Source: JBAZBO01 sp041671425
GTDB lineage: Bacteria > Patescibacteriota > WWE3 > UBA101185 > UBA10185
Assembly (NCBI GenBank): GCA_041671425.1
Contig: JBAZBO010000020.1
Coordinates: 1-12,810 of the forward strand
DNA: 12,810 nt
Direction of reading: 5' to 3'
Below are positions 4,802 through 11,724 of this stretch, piece by piece (positions within the stretch are counted from its first letter, which is position 1; each line of letters begins with the position of its first letter). The notes below the pieces were generated by a model. That model was not told where the DNA came from. It ran no database searches and saw only the letters and a program-made list of their open reading frames with translations. The position numbers were made by a program, and so were the translations under genes.

Positions 4802-5452
4802 ATGTCTTATGAATATCCCTCGGAAGATGCGGTTCCCGTTAAAGATCTAAGTGCCGAAGCTTCTAGATTTGAAAAGGGACTGGTTTCGGAGTCTCGGGAA
4901 GAAGTGAACAGACTTTATGCATTGATACATGACAGTGAACTTGGAGGAAGAATAAAAAGTGGTGTGGGAGTACATCTTCCACGATTGGAAGATGTTCCCC
5001 TTATTGCTTTTTCTAAGAATGCACGTGGAGTTGCAGATGATGCAATGACAAGATTACCAGCAGATAGAATGAACTTTAGAAGTCTTAGTAATCCGGACAT
5101 TATAGGTGTTGAGGGAGGTTTATGTTTGGAATATTCGGCTGTTGCAGAGGCTGCATTTCACCTCATGTATTCGGGGACTAAAGAAAAACCGCCTTTTGAT
5201 GGTAGAACATCAATTTTGCTATTCAGACTGTATGACAAGGTTCAGGGGAAGCTTGGTGCTTATCATGCGGTTTTGGGTGTTACTGCAATATACAGGGATA
5301 CAGGCAGAGTGGAAACTAGGGTGATAGACGCTTTAAATGGAATAGAGTGTAGCTATGACGATTTTATGAGTGGTGCTGAATTCTCTGACAGAGAAAAAAG
5401 ACCGGAGGCCTTGATAGGTGTGATAACTTCGAACGAGATGATCCATCTGTAG
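4802..5452 (+). CDS. Orphan protein, possible papain/transglutaminase-like fold
   Basis: A 216-aa soluble protein with no signal peptide or membrane segment, not recognised as any named family. The first 60 residues are acidic and helical in character. The centre and C-terminal half carry three spaced elements: GGLCLEYSAVAEAAF (C108 at the start of a likely helix), GAYHAVLGV (H155 at the start of a likely strand) and RVIDALNG (D176). A Cys at a helix N-terminus, then His on a strand, then Asp on the next strand is the order and spacing seen in the papain-like/transglutaminase-like superfamily. This is a pattern-level inference, not a family match. Expression is predicted from the TATAAT eight bases upstream. 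The TAG stop ends one base before the 3' CCA of the convergent tRNA-Thr. Also possible: a small-genome-lineage orphan with no enzymatic role. Confidence 0.8.
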   Translation: MSYEYPSEDAVPVKDLSAEASRFEKGLVSESREEVNRLYALIHDSELGGRIKSGVGVHLPRLEDVPLIAFSKNARGVADDAMTRLPADRMNFRSLSNPDIIGVEGGLCLEYSAVAEAAFHLMYSGTKEKPPFDGRTSILLFRLYDKVQGKLGAYHAVLGVTAIYRDTGRVETRVIDALNGIECSYDDFMSGAEFSDREKRPEALIGVITSNEMIHL

Positions 5453-5453
5453 A

Positions 5454-5529
5454 TGGAGCCCACTGACAGAATCGAACTGTCGACCTACTCCTTACCATGG
5501 AGTTGCTCTACCAACTGAGCTAAGTGGGC
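5454..5529 (-). tRNA. tRNA-Thr(GGT)
   Basis: A cloverleaf is clear on the minus strand: acceptor GCCCACT/AGTGGGC, D-arm AGCTCAGTTGGTAGAGC, anticodon stem ACTCC/GGAGT with loop ATGGTAA (anticodon GGT), T-arm GACAGTTCGATTCTGTC, discriminator T and an encoded CCA. It decodes ACC/ACU. It is the third tRNA of the cluster, 11 bases after tRNA-Tyr, and its CCA end lies one base from the stop codon of the opposing 216-aa gene. Confidence 0.97.
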
Positions 5530-5540
5530 CCATGCGTCCA

Positions 5541-5626
5541 TGGTGCCAGGGACAGGATTCGAACCTGTGTAGGCTTACGCCAACTGATTTACAGTCAGTC
5601 CCGTTTGGCCGCTTCGGTACCCTGGC
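5541..5626 (-). tRNA. tRNA-Tyr(GTA)
   Basis: A class II tRNA of 86 nt including an encoded CCA. Acceptor GCCAGGG/CCCTGGC with discriminator A; anticodon stem ACTGA/TCAGT with loop CTGTAAA (anticodon GTA); a long variable arm (TGGCGTAAGCC); T-arm ACAGGTTCGAATCCTGT. The long variable arm is normal for bacterial tRNA-Tyr. Confidence 0.97.
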
Positions 5627-5638
5627 AAAATGGCCTGT

Positions 5639-5671
5639 CACGTTAAACTTGCGTATGCAAGTTTTTACGTG
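5639..5671 (-). repeat. Perfect hairpin between tRNA genes
   Basis: AAACTTGC (5645-5652), loop GTAT, GCAAGTTT (5657-5664): eight perfect pairs. Outside, CACGT (5639-5643) pairs with ACGTG (5667-5671), the latter running two bases into the CCA end of tRNA-Thr(TGT). In the minus-strand precursor it would follow directly after that tRNA. There are only three T after the stem on that strand, so it is more likely a processing or stabilising element than a terminator. On the plus strand it is followed by TTTTT overall (5662-5666). Confidence 0.6.
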
Positions 5672-5744
5672 GAGCCAGAGGTGGGAATCGGACCCACAAC
5701 CTGACGCTTACAAAGCGCCTGCTCTACCATTGAGCCACTCTGGC
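5670..5744 (-). tRNA. tRNA-Thr(TGT)
   Basis: Cloverleaf on the minus strand: acceptor GCCAGAG/CTCTGGC, D-arm GGCTCAATGGTAGAGC, anticodon stem GGCGC/GCGTC with one G-T pair and loop TTTGTAA (anticodon TGT), T-arm GTGGGTCCGATTCCCAC, discriminator T and encoded CCA. It decodes ACA/ACG. It is the first gene of the tRNA cluster, 17 bases after the predicted transcription start. Confidence 0.96.
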
Positions 5745-5767
5745 AAGACTTAAGACTTTGAAATTTT

Positions 5768-5796
5768 ATCATACTTCAAAGATATTCCGATCTAAA
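5768..5796 (-). promoter_or_regulatory. Promoter of the tRNA cluster
   Basis: On the minus strand TTTAGA (5796-5791), 17 bases, then TATGAT (5773-5768). The start of transcription would be near 5761, 17 bases before the tRNA-Thr(TGT) 5' end. An overlapping TAAAAT (5768-5763) could serve as an alternative -10. Confidence 0.45.
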
Positions 5797-5822
5797 TCTA
5801 GAATTTATCTTTCTATTGTGCA

Positions 5823-5843
5823 AGACAAGTGCGGCTCTTGTCT
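5823..5843. repeat. Inverted repeat overlapping the rpmB -35
   Basis: AGACAAG (5823-5829) and CTTGTCT (5837-5843) form a perfect seven-base inverted repeat around TGCGGCT. The right arm contains the proposed rpmB -35 TTGTCT (5838-5843). Such placement is typical of an operator; there is no T-run, so it is not a terminator. Confidence 0.45.
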
Positions 5844-5866
5844 AGTATCCAAAAATATGTTTTAAT
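5838..5866 (+). promoter_or_regulatory. rpmB promoter, near-leaderless
   Basis: TTGTCT (5838-5843), 17 bases, then TTTAAT (5861-5866). The ATG at 5876 begins nine bases after the -10, so the leader would be about 0-3 nt. No Shine-Dalgarno precedes the ATG. Confidence 0.5.
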
Positions 5867-5875
5867 CCCACAGTT

Positions 5876-6052
5876 ATGTCCAAGATCTGTGATTTGTGTG
5901 GAAAATTCTACTTAAAAGGAAACCTGGTGCCTAGGGGTATTGGAGATCGTGTTACCAGAAGGACTATCCATCATCAACAGCCTAATCTGAGGTCTAGAAG
6001 AGTCATGATTGGAGGTACTTCCATGAAGCTGAAGATTTGTACCTCATGCTAA
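5876..6052 (+). CDS. rpmB: 50S ribosomal protein L28, zinc type, C-terminus broken by a frame change
   Basis: A small 23S rRNA-binding protein of the large subunit. The frame from ATG gives 58 aa beginning MSKICDLCGK, with the family core HHQQPNLRSRRV (residues 32-43) and the C-terminal zinc half KICTSC. The four zinc ligands C5, C8, C55 and C58 are all present, so this is the zinc-binding form. Translation stops at TAA (6050-6052) directly after the last Cys. Zinc-type L28 proteins usually continue CxxCLKxxx; exactly that (LKKLRKEEKTTQETAK) is encoded in the -1 frame, ending at a TAA at 6097-6099. One missing base near 6049 would explain this. It may be a sequencing or assembly error, a real truncation that keeps the zinc site, or recoding. 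The extended form would overlap the fmt 3' end by 19 bases. Confidence 0.9.
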   Translation: MSKICDLCGKFYLKGNLVPRGIGDRVTRRTIHHQQPNLRSRRVMIGGTSMKLKICTSC

Positions 6053-6080
6053 AAAAGCTTAGAAAAGAAGAAAAAACTAC

Positions 6081-6998
6081 TCAAGAAACTGCTAAGTAAC
6101 CGTTCTTAAATTCTTCCCAGCTTATTATCTGTTTACCTTCTGCTTGGATCCTCTCTATTTCCAGTTTTCCGTTTTGCAGCTTTGCCTTGTAGATCTTTAC
6201 AAGAAGTTTGCCTTGACTGACGTTTTTTATGTTCAATCCCAAACCTTTTATTAATTCCTGCAGATCCGTCCAGGCAATTGGCCAGGGGTAGTATGCACGT
6301 ATCAGCCTTTCTATCTTCTCGTGGGGTTCATTCCAATCTATTCTTGCATCCTCTTTGTAAACCAAAGTCCTTTTAGGATTAGTCCTAGAGTAAGTATATG
6401 TCGCCAGAGTGTCATCTTGGGGTAGGGGATACAGCTCACCAGAAACGTACTTACTTACGACCTCAGCAACATTTTCTCCGGCTTTTTGGAATAAAAATCT
6501 ATATAAACTTTCTGAAGTATCGTCTTTGCCTATCTTGTACTCATATTGGGATAATATATCTCCGGTATCCATACTTTCGTCCATGAGATAATAGGTGATG
6601 CTGGTCTTGTCATCTCCATTAAGAAGTGCAAATTGCACTGGGCTAGCACCCCTATGCTGTGGAAGTTTGGAAAAGTGTATGTTTATGATACCTTTTGGAA
6701 ATACATCTATCAGTGCTTTTGGTATTATAAACCCAAAATCTGCCATAACCCCTAGTTCTATACCTTTACTTCTTATCTCCTCTACGATTTGAGCTACATC
6801 CTCTTTCATGGAGTTGATCTCAAAATAATCTACCTCGTTCGCTTTGGCCCAACTTTTGACTTGGGTTTCTTTCAATTCCTGTTTTCTTCCCACTTTTTCG
6901 TCTCTCTTTGTGATGCAAAGAACCAGATCGAAGCTAGCATTAAGGGTGTCTAGTATAGGAGTGGACCTGTCTGAGGTGCCGAAGAAGGCTATTTTCAT
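6081..6998 (-). CDS. fmt: Methionyl-tRNA formyltransferase
   Basis: Transfers a formyl group from 10-formyltetrahydrofolate to Met-tRNA(fMet), preparing initiator tRNA in the cytoplasm. It is 305 aa, close to family length. The N-terminal transferase domain starts MKIAFFGTSD, and the catalytic triad is visible as N106 and H108 in GIINIHFSKLPQHRGASPVQ and D144 in MDESMDTGDIL. The C-terminal OB-like tRNA-binding domain follows from about residue 205 (landmarks DARIDWN and RAYYPWPIAWT). The ATG overlaps the def stop as ATGA, giving the common def-fmt pair. Minor deviation: GTSDRS replaces the usual GTPDFA near the N-terminus. Confidence 0.96.
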   Translation of the reverse strand: MKIAFFGTSDRSTPILDTLNASFDLVLCITKRDEKVGRKQELKETQVKSWAKANEVDYFEINSMKEDVAQIVEEIRSKGIELGVMADFGFIIPKALIDVFPKGIINIHFSKLPQHRGASPVQFALLNGDDKTSITYYLMDESMDTGDILSQYEYKIGKDDTSESLYRFLFQKAGENVAEVVSKYVSGELYPLPQDDTLATYTYSRTNPKRTLVYKEDARIDWNEPHEKIERLIRAYYPWPIAWTDLQELIKGLGLNIKNVSQGKLLVKIYKAKLQNGKLEIERIQAEGKQIISWEEFKNGYLAVS

Positions 6999-7531
6999 AG
7001 CACAATTTCCTCACCCAATTTTTCAAGCTCCTCTTCTGTTATCATTTCACCAGTAACTTTGTCGGTAAAGAGGATACCATCAAGATGGTCTATCTCATGC
7101 TGGATCACACTTGAAAAGTACCCTGTGGCCTTGAGTCTTAGCTCGTTGCCTTCCAAATCGTTGGCTTTTACCTTCACTTTCTTTGGTCTTTCCACTTTGC
7201 CATAGGTGTCCGGTACACTAAGGCAGCCTTCCCATATCACCTGGGTTTCTTTTGAAGAGCTTATGACCTTGGGGTTTATCAGCACATGGTCCTGATTAAA
7301 GTATTTCTGTGGATCCTTGGGATCTGGAAGAAATTCCCTCACAACGATGATCCTTTTCAAAACACCAAGCTGTGGTGCGGCCAGGCCCGCGCCTTCGGGT
7401 TCTTGTGCTTCGTTTAGGGTATCCAGAAGGTCGTTGGCCAGCTTATTTACTTCCTCATCCACTCTATGTACTCTTTCAGTTTTTTTCCTAAGAATGGGGT
7501 CAGGTATTGTCCTTATTGCTACCGCAGCCAT
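6995..7531 (-). CDS. def: Peptide deformylase
   Basis: A metallo-hydrolase that removes the formyl group from new polypeptides at the ribosome exit. It is 178 aa with all three signature motifs: GAGLAAPQ (residues 47-54), EGCLS (101-105, metal ligand C103) and QHEIDHLDG (144-152, ligands H145 and H149, catalytic E146). An insert near residues 69-82 (PDPKDPQKYFNQD) is typical of Gram-positive-like or divergent type enzymes. The ATG is placed by the N-terminal IRTIPDPILRKK and by the -10 element six bases upstream. It is coupled to fmt, so the enzymes that add and remove formyl are co-expressed. Confidence 0.97.
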   Translation of the reverse strand: MAAVAIRTIPDPILRKKTERVHRVDEEVNKLANDLLDTLNEAQEPEGAGLAAPQLGVLKRIIVVREFLPDPKDPQKYFNQDHVLINPKVISSSKETQVIWEGCLSVPDTYGKVERPKKVKVKANDLEGNELRLKATGYFSSVIQHEIDHLDGILFTDKVTGEMITEEELEKLGEEIVL

Positions 7532-7543
7532 AGGGTGATTTTA
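7532..7543 (-). promoter_or_regulatory. def -10 element, probable leaderless promoter, in a palindrome
   Basis: On the minus strand TAAAAT (7543-7538) is followed by CACCCT and then the def ATG, the same six-base gap as at secE. No Shine-Dalgarno is present. The hexamer lies inside the palindrome GGTGATAAAATCACC, whose arms GGTGAT/ATCACC could be an operator site shared with mreB. Confidence 0.55.
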
Positions 7544-7570
7544 TCACCTTTTATGATAAACTCACTTCAG

Positions 7571-8608
7571 ATGTTTGATAAGATCTTAAGGAAAATTTCC
7601 TATGACATCGGTATAGATCTGGGTACTTCGAATGTATTGGTATACGTGAGAGGGAAGGGGATCCTGATAAGAGAACCCAGCGTTATAACCATCCATAGAA
7701 AGACCAAGAATGTTGTGGCTGTGGGCGATGAGGCCAAAAAGATGCTTGGGAAGACTCCTCCTTCTTTGATTGCCGTAAGACCCCTTAGGGGTGGCGTCAT
7801 TGCTGATTTTTACTGTGCACAGCAGATGCTTATCCATTTTATAGAGACAGTTCACAGTATGCCCTCAAAGTTTCCAAAGCTGCCCAGGCCACGGGTAGTG
7901 ATAGGTATACCTTCTGGTATAACCTCGGTGGAAAAAAAGGCAGTTATAGACGCTTCCAAAAGGGCTGGTGCCAGGGAGACCTTTCTAATAGATGAACCTA
8001 TGGCTGCGGCTATCGGAGCTGGGCTTGATGTGAGTAAACCCAGAGGCAACATTATTGTGGATATGGGTGGGGGTACTACTGAGATTGCTGTGATCTCTTT
8101 GTTTGGTATTGTGGTCAGCAGGTCTTTAAAGACGGCTGGAGACAGACTGGATCAGGAAATAGTAAAGTATGCCAGGGATAAGTACAATTTGCTGTTGGGA
8201 GAAAAGACTGCAGAGCAGGTAAAGTGTAAATTTGGGAGCACCTTCGAATTCAAGGATGAAAAAAGCATTACGGCTATATTGGCAGGAAGGGACCTCAAAA
8301 CTGGTTTGCCCAGATCAGTAGAAGTAAGCCCCGCGGAGATCAGAAATGCCCTTCGTGCCCCAGTGTATGAGATCATTGGTGCTGTCAAAGACACCATAGA
8401 GGATACGCCTGCGGAGCTTATGCCGGATATTTTGAAGAATGGGATAGTACTGGCCGGAGGCACCTCACTTCTTAAAGGCTTTTCTCAGCTGATGGAACAG
8501 GAGATAAAGGTACCGGTCAGAGTTGCTGAGGATCCCATAACCTGTGTGGTCAGAGGTTGCGCAAGAGTACTGGAAAGTGACTTCCTTCTGGAAAAGATAA
8601 CATCATGA
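7571..8608 (+). CDS. mreB: Rod shape-determining protein MreB
   Basis: An actin-like ATPase whose membrane-associated filaments guide lateral cell-wall synthesis. From the ATG at 7571 it is 345 aa, normal length. The N-terminus MFDKILRKIS-YDIGIDLGTSN has the amphipathic helix and phosphate-1 loop (residues 12-21); phosphate-2 is IVDMGGGTTE (162-171), and the adenosine motif is GIVLAGGTSLL near the C-terminal third. An in-frame ATG at 7553 would add six residues (MINSLQ); the family N-terminus favours 7571. No Shine-Dalgarno is visible; TATGAT at 7552-7557 could be a -10 giving a very short leader. The TGA overlaps the mreC ATG as ATGA. First gene of mreBCD-mrdA. Confidence 0.97.
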   Translation: MFDKILRKISYDIGIDLGTSNVLVYVRGKGILIREPSVITIHRKTKNVVAVGDEAKKMLGKTPPSLIAVRPLRGGVIADFYCAQQMLIHFIETVHSMPSKFPKLPRPRVVIGIPSGITSVEKKAVIDASKRAGARETFLIDEPMAAAIGAGLDVSKPRGNIIVDMGGGTTEIAVISLFGIVVSRSLKTAGDRLDQEIVKYARDKYNLLLGEKTAEQVKCKFGSTFEFKDEKSITAILAGRDLKTGLPRSVEVSPAEIRNALRAPVYEIIGAVKDTIEDTPAELMPDILKNGIVLAGGTSLLKGFSQLMEQEIKVPVRVAEDPITCVVRGCARVLESDFLLEKITS

Positions 8609-9384
8609 AATATCTTCTTCTCTGCATATTGTTTTTGTTACTGAGCTTTTTAAAGCTGACGGGACCTTTAAGGATGGTATTTCAGAAAGGTCTTAACCCA
8701 GTCCAGCTTGGCCTTCGTGATACTGCACTTGATCTTAAGGATGCGTTCAAATTCATTTCAGATCTTAAGGATATTAGGGATGAGAATATTGCCCTTATAG
8801 AGGAGAAAAGGAAGTTGGAGGATGCCATGTTGAATCTCAAGAATTATGCCTTGGAAAATGAGGTGCTTAAACAACAATTGGGTATGAAAGAGTCGACTTC
8901 TTTTGATAGAGAACTACTGATGGTCAATGTCCTTGGCAATGCTGAAGATCTTTCTTACTCTACTATATATATAGACAGAGGTTTCAAACATGGGGTTTCC
9001 GTTGGTGACATGGTCATACTAGGCAATTCCTTGATCGGTAAAGTTAGAGAGGTTACCTACGAGAAAAGTTTAGTTGATCTTATAACTTCCCCAAATTTCT
9101 CTGCTACCGTTATGGATATAGATACGGCCTCAAAAACTCAAGGTGTGTGTGCCGGAAAGTACGGTTTATACATGGAAATGACCAGGATCTTGCAAGTTGA
9201 TGAGGTCAATGTAGGTGATACGGTTGTTACCTCAGGCAAGGACGGAGTGTTCTTGTCAGGTTTTGCGGTGGGCAAAGTGGTGTCTGTATCTGATCTTCCT
9301 ACAGAGCCTTTGAAGGTAGCCCAGATCGAGCCTCTTATAGATCTGAAGGCTGTAAGAAAGCTTTTTGTGGTGTTAAGTAAATAA
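8605..9384 (+). CDS. mreC: Rod shape-determining protein MreC
   Basis: A bitopic membrane protein that scaffolds the elongasome outside the membrane, touching PBP2. It is 259 aa. Residues 1-20 form a hydrophobic anchor (MKYLLLCILFLLLSFLKLTG), about 40-95 a coiled coil (heptad-like LKDAFKFISDLKDIRDENIA and onward to LENEVLKQQLG), and from about 100 the two beta-barrel domains of the family, with landmarks STIYIDRGFKHGVSVGDMV, LIGKV and GDTVVTSGKDGVF. It overlaps mreB by four bases and is eight bases from mreD. The N-terminal cytoplasmic part is very short. Confidence 0.94.
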   Translation: MKYLLLCILFLLLSFLKLTGPLRMVFQKGLNPVQLGLRDTALDLKDAFKFISDLKDIRDENIALIEEKRKLEDAMLNLKNYALENEVLKQQLGMKESTSFDRELLMVNVLGNAEDLSYSTIYIDRGFKHGVSVGDMVILGNSLIGKVREVTYEKSLVDLITSPNFSATVMDIDTASKTQGVCAGKYGLYMEMTRILQVDEVNVGDTVVTSGKDGVFLSGFAVGKVVSVSDLPTEPLKVAQIEPLIDLKAVRKLFVVLSK

Positions 9385-9392
9385 TAAAGGAT

Positions 9393-9851
9393 ATGAAAAA
9401 AGTTGTAACACTATTTTTTATAGATTTGATTCTGATACTCCTCCAGAAGTCGTTCTTTCCGGTTTTTTTTGATTACAGATATTACATAGATCTGTATCTG
9501 GCCTTCACTATGGCCCTTTTTCTTGAGGAGAAAGAGACAGAGGCTTTTGTCAGTGCCTTGGTTGGAGGATTGTTAGCGGATGTTTTGGGCATGGGATTGG
9601 TGGGTGTTTCTTCCTTTGTGGTAACAAGTCTACTTTTGGTCCTTAGGTTTACGAAGAGATTTTTTTACAGGAATTGGCCTCTTAGGGTTGCATTTGCGTT
9701 GTTGGTTTTCTATATATATGTGGCAATCACAAATGTTGAGAACAGGTGGAATGTTAGGCACATCCTTATATCTTGTTTGATGACATTGGCATTTACGTTC
9801 TTTTTCAGGTTTTTGATCAGTAGGATCTTCAATGAAAAAAGATTTTCGTGA
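9393..9851 (+). CDS. mreD: Rod shape-determining protein MreD
   Basis: A polytopic membrane component of the rod complex. It is 152 aa with about five hydrophobic segments (about 4-20, 31-43, 50-85, 96-112 and 125-147). The segment ETEAFVSALVGGLLADVL is the usual MreD position with small residues and an Asp in the membrane. Sequence conservation in this family is low, so the identity rests on length, membrane pattern and position between mreC and the PBP2 gene. A weak AAAGGA lies close to the ATG. Its 3' end overlaps mrdA by 20 bases. Confidence 0.88.
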   Translation: MKKVVTLFFIDLILILLQKSFFPVFFDYRYYIDLYLAFTMALFLEEKETEAFVSALVGGLLADVLGMGLVGVSSFVVTSLLLVLRFTKRFFYRNWPLRVAFALLVFYIYVAITNVENRWNVRHILISCLMTLAFTFFFRFLISRIFNEKRFS

Positions 9852-11691
9852 GAGCATAACTTGGGGAGGGAAAAGAGCAAGGCGGAAGGTAAGTTCCAGG
9901 AGATGGGAGCTTTTGGATCAGGTAGAATTTCTGAGCGGCTCAAGAAGTACTCTTGGTATCAGTATTTTTTTGGCTTTTATACTTTTTGTTACTTTTCTTT
10001 TCTACTTGGCAAAATCTTTTGAATTGCAGATAGTTAAGGGTGAAGAGAGTGCTTTACTTGCTGATATCAACAGGACAAAAACGTATTCTATCCCTGCTGA
10101 GAGGGGAGTGATATACGACAGAAATGGCAAGGTTTTGGTTAGGAACATGCCTTCGTTCAGTTTGATCATGGATGCCAGAACCTGCTATGGTTCTGAGGTT
10201 GCTTATCAATCCTGTGTTGACACCATAAACAACATATCTAATATCATAAGTTTGGAAGGGGATAGGATATTCAGAGACCTCTCGGAAAAAAAACCAAATA
10301 TATCTCTTTCGGATAACATGACTAAGGAAGAGGTTTTGGTTCTTGAGCCCTCCCTGGTAGGTTACTCAAATGTTGAGGTTATGACTTATCCCACTCGTGA
10401 CTATGTATATAAAGAGGCTTTCGCTCACGTACTGGGATATGTAGGTAGCGGAGATACCCTGTACCCTTCTGTTGAGGGTAAGACGGGTATAGAGGATTTC
10501 TATAACGAATACCTCTCAGGAGTGTTCGGCAGAAGGATTGTTCAGACCGATTCGGCAGGGAACAAAGTTTCGGACACATCTATTCAGGATTCTATTCCCG
10601 GTGACGATGTTGTCTTGAATCTAGACCTGGATTTGCAATTATTGGCATTCAGTTTATTGAAAGAAAAGGTAGACTCCGGAGAGGCTTTGGCTGGGGCAAT
10701 AGTGGCCCAAGACCCCAAAACGGGAGGTGTGTTGGTTTTGGCAAGCTACCCCTCATTCGATCCCCAAGCTTTGGTTTCCGGGATCAGTCCTGAAGAATTT
10801 GGAAAGCTGCAGAGTAATCCCAGATTTCCTTTCTTTAATAGAGTTATTTCGGCTGCATATCCTCCGGGGTCTGTTTTCAAACCGGTGCCTGCCTCAGCTG
10901 CGTTGATGGAAGGTACGGTGGATGAAAACACTACTATAGTGGATAACGGTTATATACAGATCGGTTCCTATATCTTCCGAAACTGGAAACTAGATGGACA
11001 CGGAGTAGTAAATATTAGAAAAGCTTTGCAAGTAAGCAATGATACGTACTTTTATACTATTGGAGGTGGCCATGGGGATGTGAAAGGATTAGGAATAGAA
11101 AAACTTTCAGAGTGGGCTAGGAAGTTTGGGTTTGCACAGAAAACCAATATCGATCTAAATGGTGAGGTTACAGGATATTTTCCCGACGGAACCCAAAGGC
11201 AGTGGTATCTTGGTGATACCTTTATTACCACCATTGGCCAGGGTGATACTTTAGTAACTCCAATCCAAATAAACAACATGATATCTTTCTTTGCAAATGG
11301 CGGTTTTCTAATGAGACCTCAGGTAGCAAGGAAAGTAGCAGGCCAGGATGTAGATAACGATGTCATAAACCAAGGCTTTGTATCTGACTTAGCATATTCT
11401 GCCGTGAGGGAGGGTCTGAGAATGGCTGTACAACCTGGTGGTACCGGCTACCCCTTTTTCGATTTCAAGGTAGAAGTTGCAGGCAAGACGGGAACCGCAG
11501 AGTACATAACTCCAGAAGGCAAAGATTCCACCCACGCCTGGTTTGCAGTATTTGGCCCTTATGATGATGCAAAGATTTCCCTGACAGTATTTCTAGAAGG
11601 TGGAGATACTGCTGGGTCAGATGATGCAGCTCCCATTGCCCGGAAGTTATTTGACAAGTTTTTTGAGTCTTATCCTGAAGAGCTTCCTTGA
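9832..11691 (+). CDS. mrdA: Penicillin-binding protein 2, class B transpeptidase
   Basis: The peptidoglycan cross-linking enzyme of the elongasome, anchored in the membrane with its catalytic domain outside. It is 619 aa. After a basic cytoplasmic tail there is one membrane segment (about 42-62), then the PBP dimerisation domain with AERGVIYDRNGKVL (89-102), and the transpeptidase domain from about 265. Active-site motifs are SVFK (nucleophile S347, K350), SND (402-404) and KTG (552-554). All are intact. The ATG at 9832 is preceded by AGGA at a good distance and lies inside the mreD 3' end, implying coupling. No rodA glycosyltransferase gene follows directly, which differs from the common mreBCD-mrdA-rodA order. 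Confidence 0.96.
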   Translation: MKKDFRESITWGGKRARRKVSSRRWELLDQVEFLSGSRSTLGISIFLAFILFVTFLFYLAKSFELQIVKGEESALLADINRTKTYSIPAERGVIYDRNGKVLVRNMPSFSLIMDARTCYGSEVAYQSCVDTINNISNIISLEGDRIFRDLSEKKPNISLSDNMTKEEVLVLEPSLVGYSNVEVMTYPTRDYVYKEAFAHVLGYVGSGDTLYPSVEGKTGIEDFYNEYLSGVFGRRIVQTDSAGNKVSDTSIQDSIPGDDVVLNLDLDLQLLAFSLLKEKVDSGEALAGAIVAQDPKTGGVLVLASYPSFDPQALVSGISPEEFGKLQSNPRFPFFNRVISAAYPPGSVFKPVPASAALMEGTVDENTTIVDNGYIQIGSYIFRNWKLDGHGVVNIRKALQVSNDTYFYTIGGGHGDVKGLGIEKLSEWARKFGFAQKTNIDLNGEVTGYFPDGTQRQWYLGDTFITTIGQGDTLVTPIQINNMISFFANGGFLMRPQVARKVAGQDVDNDVINQGFVSDLAYSAVREGLRMAVQPGGTGYPFFDFKVEVAGKTGTAEYITPEGKDSTHAWFAVFGPYDDAKISLTVFLEGGDTAGSDDAAPIARKLFDKFFESYPEELP

Positions 11692-11715
11692 CAATACCTC
11701 CCAAACCCATTTATC
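11688..11715 (+). promoter_or_regulatory. Possible topA promoter
   Basis: A perfect -35 TTGACA (11688-11693) overlaps the mrdA stop codon; 16 bases later there is a weak -10 TTTATC (11710-11715). The topA GTG is nine bases beyond, as at rpmB, so the mRNA would be almost leaderless. The weak -10 keeps this tentative. Confidence 0.35.
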
Positions 11716-11724
11716 CTTCCCCAT

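Noticed and set aside
5532..5753. Plus-strand ORF of 73 codons across the tRNA cluster
   Set aside because: It is the antisense of tRNA-Tyr and tRNA-Thr(TGT), a frequent spurious ORF.
6046..6056. Programmed -1 frameshift on A AAA AAG in rpmB
   Set aside because: The heptamer follows the in-frame TAA, so ribosomes in frame 0 never reach it; a lost base is simpler.
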